Below are positions 9,811-14,872 of a stretch of 14,872 nt of DNA, piece after piece. Where the stretch lies: positions 1 to 14,872 of the forward strand of contig LSSN01000178.1 of NCBI GenBank assembly GCA_001970855.1, written 5' to 3'. This DNA is from Smittium culicis. Its lineage: Eukaryota; Kickxellomycota; Harpellomycetes; Harpellales; Legeriomycetaceae. Both the position numbers and the translations under genes were made by a program. Below the pieces are notes generated by a model. The model saw only the letters and a program-made list of their open reading frames with translations, searched no databases and had not been told where the DNA came from. Position 1 is the stretch's first letter, and the number at the start of each line of letters is the position of its first letter.

Positions 9811-10296
9811 TAACAACCAAATGGATTCAAATGATCCTGTAGGATAAATATTTTTTATTGGTGCTGATATCTGATCACTTTCTATTCTCTATTTTTATGC
9901 AATAACTATTAAGTTTACTTTTATCTTTAATTAACTCTACTTTTATTAATTGACTATAACATTTTGTTCATAAATCAATGAGAGATCGAAAATAAGTAAA
10001 TAATTTTAATATATTTTATTTATTAAAGTATAACATATAAAGGAATTATTTAACTCAATTATTATGTTATAAAAATATTTAGTATAAATTTAACAAATTA
10101 TTTATTTAATAAAATTATTAGAATAAAGGTATCTAATTTATCTAAAATCTAACTATACTACCATTTAAATATTTATATTAATTTATTGCTATTTAAAGAT
10201 CAACCAGGGACCAAGTGATCAGAAATGGATTCGAATATATTAGAATTCAATATTTAGAAATCTTTATTCTCATATTAAATAAATAGTGGTACATAA
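9811..10296. other. AT-rich spacer between the two LINEs
   Basis: This stretch of nearly 500 bases is AT-rich and carries no open frame or motif that I can assign. It should contain the 3' untranslated end of the first LINE and the 5' end or flank of the second. No poly(A) tract or target duplication marks the boundary. Confidence 0.5.
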
Positions 10297-10482
10297 TCAA
10301 CGAAGATTACCGATTTCATCTGTTATAATTCACTCAAACTCGCCGGATTACACCTAAACCGATTAATTTCCATGATCTTGCCCGAATATTATGCCTTTTA
10401 TCATCTTAGGTTAAAAGTTAATTTCTTCAGCAAGTGTATCAATATACCATATAAACCTAAATTAAACAGCCTATATATTTGA
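10297..10482 (+). other. Unassigned open stretch, possible LINE 2 endonuclease N-terminus
   Basis: Sixty-one sense codons are open between two stops, in a patch that is visibly less AT-rich than its flanks. Readable pieces are SLKLAGLHLNRLISMILPEY and, near the end, INIPYKPKLNSLYI. The stretch has no plausible start codon at its left end. The INIPYKP piece lies about 33 codons before the GDFN motif of the second LINE. AP-type LINE endonucleases usually have a hydrophobic-Tyr-hydrophobic-Pro strand at about that distance, so it may be part of that domain with an internal deletion. This is weak, and a chance open frame is equally possible. Confidence 0.25.
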
Positions 10483-10514
10483 TATATTTATACTCCATAA
10501 TTGAAAATTGAGTA

Positions 10515-10988
10515 AATAATAAGATCAAAAATTGAAAACAGCTTTTCTTTAGTAATAGGGGACTTTAACTCATTATTGTTACAACTTTTGGAAAAAAAAG
10601 GTTAGATTGAAAGATAGTTAGGATATTCAAAATAATTTGTTTGAAACACTACTTAAATCATCTGGTACCAGAGCCTCCGGGATCCACGCCTGATCACACC
10701 TTTGTACATAGCTTTTTGGTAGCCATTGCTTCCTTTTCTGAAATTTGTGAAAATTTATCAGATGATAAATTTATGATTTTATATTTTAATATATATACTG
10801 ATAGATATATTTTTCTATATAAATATTCAGATTTAAATTCAATAAAATACCAATTGACTGCTTTACATAAACCAGCTATTAATTTGAATTTTATTTATCA
10901 ATATGACAATAATCATTATATGATTAATACAATTTTAATAAATTTAGATAATTTATCTTTTAAAAACTACTATATAAAAAAATTTTAG
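10515..10988 (+). pseudogene. LINE 2 AP-endonuclease C-terminal part, SDH changed to SDD
   Basis: This endonuclease would nick target DNA to prime reverse transcription. One frame carries SKIENSFSLVIGDFNS (about 10525-10572), containing the GDFN motif at 10558-10569. A second frame, open at 10641-10988 (115 codons from an internal Met), carries PGSTPDHTFVHS at residues 13-24, the place of the usual Thr-x-Asp-hydrophobic block, and NLSDDKFMILYF at residues 38-49. The latter aligns with the conserved Ser-Asp-His motif whose His is catalytic. Here it is Asp42 (GAT, 10764-10766), one base from CAT. The rest of the open frame is the Tyr/Asn/Ile-rich linker toward RT. The 10641 Met is not a true start. 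Frameshifts at about 10575-10640 separate the two motifs. Confidence 0.72.
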
Positions 10989-11127
10989 CTTGAATATGTA
11001 TTATAGTAACTTTATAGAATATATATTTATAATGTGATGAATACTTGGGATCATAATCTATACAAAAAATACATCAAACTAAAGATTGTAATAACAGTAA
11101 TTACTATAGTTTATTAGATGATTAAAA

Positions 11128-12475
11128 AAATCTAACAAAGCAGCATTACTATTTAAAAAATCCCAAAAGGCTTCTAACCAGTTTAATATGATAAATTCAA
11201 GATACCATAACAAATCAGCAATTGATTATTGTGTTGATTTTTATATTGAATTATATTCGCATAGTATTAGCGATTTAGACGATATAAATTTAGAAAAAAA
11301 ATATATACCAACTGACACATATAGACATGATTTAAAATTATATAAATACTTTTCACATAGTTAAATTAAAAAAAATATACTTAAATATCCATCATCTAAG
11401 TCTGCTGGGCCTGACCCATTACATATAAATATTTTAAAGGCTTTAACCAAGTCTGAGAATTTTGTTCATGATCTATTCTTATTATTCAAATTTATGATAA
11501 AACATAGTATTACACCTGAGTGCTGGAATACAATCCATATATTCCCAATACCAAAAGAATGTGATAGCAATACTATTCAATCAATTAGACATTTAGCGCT
11601 AACATCAATCCTTAGAAGAGTATTTTAGTCTATATTATTAGAATATATAAACACGACCATACTAGTTATGTTTCATCCTTTACAAGCAGGTTTTAGATCC
11701 GGATATTCTACATTAACTCACTCTATTATTTCTCGCGACTTATTTTATTTGGATGGTAAATAAAAAAGACTTGATAAGGTTTTTATAGACCTCAAGCAGG
11801 CTTATGACAGGATTGACATTGACACACTATTATTCAAAATTAAAAATAAGTCAGAATCTGACAAAATTACTAACATTATATGCACATTATTTACAAATTG
11901 TTTTTCTACTATGAGTATAAATGGTGTAATATCAGCGCCATTCAAAAGGGAGCGTGAACTATTCCAAGGTTCAATACTTCCACCTTTCTATTTAATATAT
12001 ACATTGACGATCTAATATGTGATATATCAGATAACATATATATACCATCAGCTCTTCTTTTTGCTATTGATATCCAAATTTTACCTAAAGATAGAGTGAT
12101 GCAATAAACATGGTTCATATAGTTGAAAACTGGTGTAGAAATAATAAAATGACTATAAACATAAAAAAATCTGCATACTTTGGACCTTCAGGCTGAAAAT
12201 TATTTATCGATGATGTTTCATTACCAAATCCTAAGTCATATAAGTATTTGGGGTTACCTATAATTGTAGGATGAGTTGACTGGAAGCCATTTGTTAAAGA
12301 TGCAACTTTCAAGTCTACGAGTATGTTAAAATTTTTTCAAGCCAAAGGGAATAACTGGACTCCAATAACTAGGCTATCATTTAAAAAATCAAATGTTCGA
12401 TCGATTTGGGAGTATGCTGCGACAGTAATGTCTCTTACTCTAAATAACAGCTGATTAGAAGCCTTACAAGAATAA
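11128..12475 (+). pseudogene. LINE 2 reverse transcriptase, FADD changed to FAID
   Basis: From about 11128 one frame holds the linker and RT for about 290 codons with only a few stops. It shows SSKSAGPDPLHINILKAL (about 11392-11445), ITPECWNTIHIFPIPKE (about 11512-11562), RHLALTSILRRVF followed by a TAG at 11626-11628, PLQAGFRSGYSTLTHSIISR, and VFIDLKQAYDRID with its catalytic Asp intact (11788-11790). After FQGSILPP the frame slips by one base near 11985, giving LFNIYIDDLICDI and then ALLFAIDIQIL. There the FADD box reads FAID (12060-12071), with the first catalytic Asp replaced by Ile. Further on, NWCRNNKMTINIKKSAYFGP and a KSYKYLGLPIIVG block (ending in TGA at 12272-12274) belong to the thumb region. 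Confidence 0.87.
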
Positions 12476-12639
12476 AGCCTATTAAGGATAGATTTGAAAC
12501 GCTTTTAGTATAATTTACAATACATGTTTCAAAGTGATCAGTAAATATCCCACTCCTTAGTTTAATATCTGAAATTAGTAGTTAAAAATTGGCGCCACAA
12601 ATAAATCGCTAATTAAAAAGAATATACACAACTGCGACA

Positions 12640-13019
12640 TATTTAGAATTATTAAACCTAGCATTGATAAAAGAGGATTTTTAAAAAAATACTTTTATGA
12701 TAGAAAGGTAAAGTTACTTTCATATACGAAATTTTCTCGGGATCGAATAAAATTTATAATAAAAGGAAGTAGGCATTAATAATAAGCAGCAGATATATCA
12801 TTTTATATGAAGAATACAGAATTATCAAAGCATTCAATCAAATGGCGGACAAAATAAGTATTTTTTAAGAGAAAATGTAAGGAATGCAAAAAAAACTTCA
12901 AAATATCGCACTTGGCTAAATGCTTCAACTTGGATGATACAGACTCGCTGTTCGAATTTACAAAAATAAATGATTTAACAAAAAGATTTTTATTTATAAA
13001 AAATAAAGTCGAAAAGTAA
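12640..13019 (+). pseudogene. LINE 2 C-terminal segment with CCHC zinc motif
   Basis: The last readable part of the second LINE begins with RGFLKKYFYDRKVKLLSY (about 12672-12725). After a break it continues in one open frame from about 12870 to the TAA at 13017-13019. That frame contains C-x2-C-x7-H-x3-C (CKEC at 12876-12887, His at 12909-12911, Cys at 12921-12923). This Cys/His cluster matches the C-terminal motif of many LINE ORF2 proteins, thought to bind nucleic acid. It is followed by about 30 residues rich in Asp, Phe and Lys. All four ligands are kept. Confidence 0.65.
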
Positions 13020-13172
13020 AAAGTTTGATTGATTTTTGTTTATTATAAATTTTAATTTAATTCAAATATTTTTATAAATAATAAAAAATTTAAAGTAAAA
13101 TTAATATAATTTTTATAATTTTATTAATAAATAAATATAAAAATAAATAAGATTAAAAATAATAAAATTTAA
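13020..13172. other. Convergent AT-rich 3' region
   Basis: This stretch of about 150 bases is almost pure A/T and lies between the stop of the second LINE and the stop of the minus-strand gene. It holds several AATAAA-like strings on both strands, as expected for 3' ends of converging transcription units. In DNA this AT-rich such strings also arise by chance. No poly(A) tract marks the LINE end. Confidence 0.4.
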
Positions 13173-14144
13173 CTAAGAGTAAACTATTTTAATAGCTGGA
13201 AAAATTTTAAGTTTGCTAAGAAATGATTTCATGTACGATTTAATTACAAGAATTTCAGATCTGTCTTCAACGAATTTGATATTTTCGATCATATCGATGT
13301 ATATTTCAAGATCAATGAAGCTTTTTTTGGCCTCAGCGATCGGTTTACACTTTATATCTTTTAACAAAACCAAGTCAAAAGGATTGACAGAGGTATTTCG
13401 AATCCCTGTTAATTCTTCGATAGCCTTTAATTTTTTTGAATGATCATATGGTGTATATGACCTACAATTTGAGTCGGCTGCAAGGTGGATACTAAAATCG
13501 GTGGAGGATCTATTAAACGATCCAATTTTATTCCTGATTGGAGTACTAGCTGATGGCCGCTGTATTGCTCCGTTTGTTCTTTGTAGTGTTGAGGCAGTGG
13601 TTAATGGGGAGCTATTTATGAAAAATTTCTGGACGCCAGACGCTCTACCCTTACCATTGTTGGTCAAGTTTCTATTTATTGTTGAAGGCGGAACCAATGT
13701 AGTTACTGAAAATGGCGCTGGTCTTCTCGAACTTGAAGCGAATGGTGTAATAGCTGGTTCGGTTGTTGATTCTGGAATATCCGACAAGTTGTTTTGAGGA
13801 GTAAGAAGTGAGTATGGAGGAGGAGCATCTGATCGATCGGATGAATCATTATCGACTATCTCGATCACTGGAGGATCTATTGATGCAGCCGAAAAATGAG
13901 GAACAGGATTGTAAACCATATCATCTGACCCTTCAGAAAATGGGAGGAAAACGGTACTGTTTCTAGCGGGAGCCGATCTTTGGTTCACATATACTCTATT
14001 ACATCTATTAGCTGGGGGTCTTCTGGAACGAGTAGTCGAAGCTGAAGCAAGATTTGAGGCGGAGTTATTAGCAGGAGCAGATGATGAATTTGAAGTTTTA
14101 CGGCATGTTGTTATACGATTAGATCCCGAATTATTTCTTGGCAT
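13173..14144 (-). CDS. Orphan Ser/Pro-rich protein with PPxY motif and helical C-terminus
   Basis: I do not recognise this 323-residue protein. It is the only long uninterrupted reading frame in the window and it contains no intron. An in-frame TAA at 14169-14171 with no later ATG supports the Met at 14142-14144, which has A at -3. Residues 1-230 are low complexity, rich in Ser, Pro, Thr, Asn and Ala. They carry a basic patch (RSRRPPANR, 39-47), an acidic patch (residues 95-106) and a PPPY sequence (108-111) that fits the WW-domain ligand PPxY. Residues 231-316 are Lys/Ile/Leu/Glu-rich and probably helical. I see no signal peptide, membrane segment or zinc motif. Its base composition (about 42% GC in a sampled 60-base line) is far above its flanks. 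Position is tail-to-tail with LINE 2, with a 49-bp repeat pair upstream. It may be a host gene under selection or an ORF1/gag-like protein of a young element. No RT lies downstream on its strand. Confidence 0.75.
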   Translation of the reverse strand: MPRNNSGSNRITTCRKTSNSSSAPANNSASNLASASTTRSRRPPANRCNRVYVNQRSAPARNSTVFLPFSEGSDDMVYNPVPHFSAASIDPPVIEIVDNDSSDRSDAPPPYSLLTPQNNLSDIPESTTEPAITPFASSSRRPAPFSVTTLVPPSTINRNLTNNGKGRASGVQKFFINSSPLTTASTLQRTNGAIQRPSASTPIRNKIGSFNRSSTDFSIHLAADSNCRSYTPYDHSKKLKAIEELTGIRNTSVNPFDLVLLKDIKCKPIAEAKKSFIDLEIYIDMIENIKFVEDRSEILVIKSYMKSFLSKLKIFPAIKIVYS

Positions 14145-14161
14145 TATGTTAATAGTTAGTA

Positions 14162-14259
14162 TTAAACGTTAAGAGATAATAATTAAGTGCTAAAAGTTAA
14201 GAGTTTTATGTTAAACGTTAAGAGCTAATATTTAAATGTTAAACGTTAAACTTAATATG
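14162..14259. repeat. Two tandem 49-bp units with TTAAACGTTAA cores
   Basis: Two adjacent 49-bp units (14162-14210 and 14211-14259) share the same internal layout: a 28-base part followed by a 21-base part. The 28-base parts both begin TTAAACGTTAAGAG, and the 21-base parts begin CTAAAAGTTAAGAG or TTAAACGTTAAACT. Three of the four parts therefore start with TTAAACGTTAA, whose centre AACGTT is palindromic. The array ends 18 bases from the start codon of the minus-strand gene, so it occupies that gene's proximal promoter or 5' leader. A role as transcription-factor sites is inference. Confidence 0.8.
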
Positions 14260-14872
14260 TTGGTGTGTAAATTTCTACCTAAAATTGCACCCTTTTATAC
14301 TTTTTTATAAAAATAACTATTTCAATGTTAATTATTACATTTAATATAGATTTAATTTGTACAATCACAAGCAGGTATGTCAAAATTCATTTTTTTAGAA
14401 TACTAATTATAATAATTTACTAGGATTTTCATATTTCATATTTAAAAGTTTACTTTAAAAAAATACACGCATTATTGGTGTATCAACCGAATAAAATCGG
14501 GAATTAAAAGACTTTGTCTATTTTTCTTACTAATACGTGAGAATGTTGTTCAATTACTTTAAAATTTTCAAATACTGGGAAAAATTTACTAAATTTATAT
14601 ATCTAAATTAAAATATCATGCACAATTTATTTAATGACTTATTTATTCATAAAATATAATAAATATTTAATAGAATCATCATTGAAATGTTAGATTATTA
14701 GTTATAAAAATTTTAGATTTTTTTTTTACTCTGATTATTACTAAAAACATAAACCACTTATAACATTGAATTATTTATTAATGTACATAATTATATATAG
14801 CACTTACTGATTTTTTAATTGATTTTCAATCGTTTAGAATTTAATATCCGTATTATAATCAAAAGAGTAATT
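14260..14872. other. AT-rich region with no supportable feature
   Basis: Upstream of the repeat pair on the minus strand I see no gene, RNA or element. The sequence is A/T-rich with short homopolymers. A GC-containing patch at about 14465-14545 has no long open frame. The distal promoter of the minus-strand gene may lie in the first part, but no specific site can be named. Confidence 0.5.

Larger units (their letters stand above)
10490..13019 (+). mobile_element. Second decayed LINE (AP endonuclease + RT + CCHC)
   Basis: On the plus strand the order is end of an AP-type endonuclease, a linker, a long RT domain, then a C-terminal CCHC motif and a stop at 13017-13019. This is the layout of single-protein LINE ORF2s of the APE class (the Jockey/CR1/RTE or L1 broad group). 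Its RT motifs (PLQAGFRSGYSTLTH, FQGSILPP) differ from those of the first LINE, so the two come from separate lineages. Stops and frameshifts occur throughout, but long stretches stay open and the C-terminus is intact to its stop, so it looks somewhat younger than the first LINE. It converges tail-to-tail on the intact gene at 13173-14144. Confidence 0.87.

Noticed and set aside
12115..12312. 65-codon minus-strand open frame
   Set aside because: It is antisense to the thumb region of the second LINE RT, whose plus-strand blocks (NWCRNNKMTINIKKS, YKYLGLPI) are clear.
2715..13019. Reassigned stop codons (alternative genetic code) as an explanation for the interrupted frames
   Set aside because: All three stops occur at conserved positions of different residues, and frameshifts also occur. 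The neighbouring 323-codon gene ends with and respects ordinary stops.
13213..13443. 76-codon plus-strand open frame
   Set aside because: It is antisense to the C-terminal half of the intact minus-strand gene, whose composition leaves the opposite strand open by chance. It has no motif or domain.
13501..13797. 98-codon plus-strand open frame
   Set aside because: It is antisense to the low-complexity part of the minus-strand gene. The hydrophobic look is the complement of Ser/Pro/Thr codons.
1..14872. CRISPR array, tRNA, rRNA or bacterial operon features
   Set aside because: No spaced direct repeats, no tRNA T-loop consensus, no conserved rRNA strings and no Shine-Dalgarno-led genes were seen.

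Overview
The window is very AT-rich (roughly 80% A+T by eye, higher between features) and eukaryotic in character. It holds no operons, ribosome binding sites or bacterial signals. It has one intact intronless gene, two decayed AP-endonuclease/reverse-transcriptase LINEs and one decayed Ty3/gypsy LTR-type retroelement. This fits a transposon-rich, AT-rich fungal-type genome. An expanded microsporidian genome (Hamiltosporidium or Edhazardia style) is my best guess, but nothing here proves it. An AT-rich early-diverging fungus is the main alternative.

Layout. (1) About 1-2700 is AT-rich DNA with no recognisable gene. (2) About 2715-6690, minus strand, is a Ty3/gypsy element in the order Gag, protease, RT, RNase H, integrase. 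It is broken by many stops and frameshifts, with substitutions at key residues and no LTRs that I can see. (3) About 7060-9810, plus strand, is a LINE of L1-like character without a recognisable endonuclease. It lies head-to-head with the Ty3 element. (4) About 9815-10490 is mostly AT-rich spacer, with one higher-GC open stretch at 10297-10482. (5) About 10490-13019, plus strand, is a second LINE with the end of an AP endonuclease domain, an RT and a C-terminal CCHC zinc motif. It belongs to a different LINE lineage from the first. (6) 13173-14144, minus strand, is an uninterrupted 323-codon gene. It is markedly GC-richer than everything around it, has a Ser/Pro/Thr-rich first two thirds with a PPxY motif, and ends in a Lys/Ile-rich predicted-helical domain. 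I do not recognise its family. (7) 14162-14259, just upstream of its start codon, is a 49-bp unit present twice, itself built around TTAAACGTTAA cores. This is a candidate promoter or regulator array. (8) About 14260-14872 is AT-rich with nothing supportable.

The three retroelements are not working genes. Their homology is still readable across frames, but catalytic or metal-binding positions have been replaced in every one of them. The only gene that looks maintained is the minus-strand gene at 13173-14144. That gene and its repeat array are the best candidate for something undescribed here. The evidence for it is openness, composition and motif content, not recognised homology.
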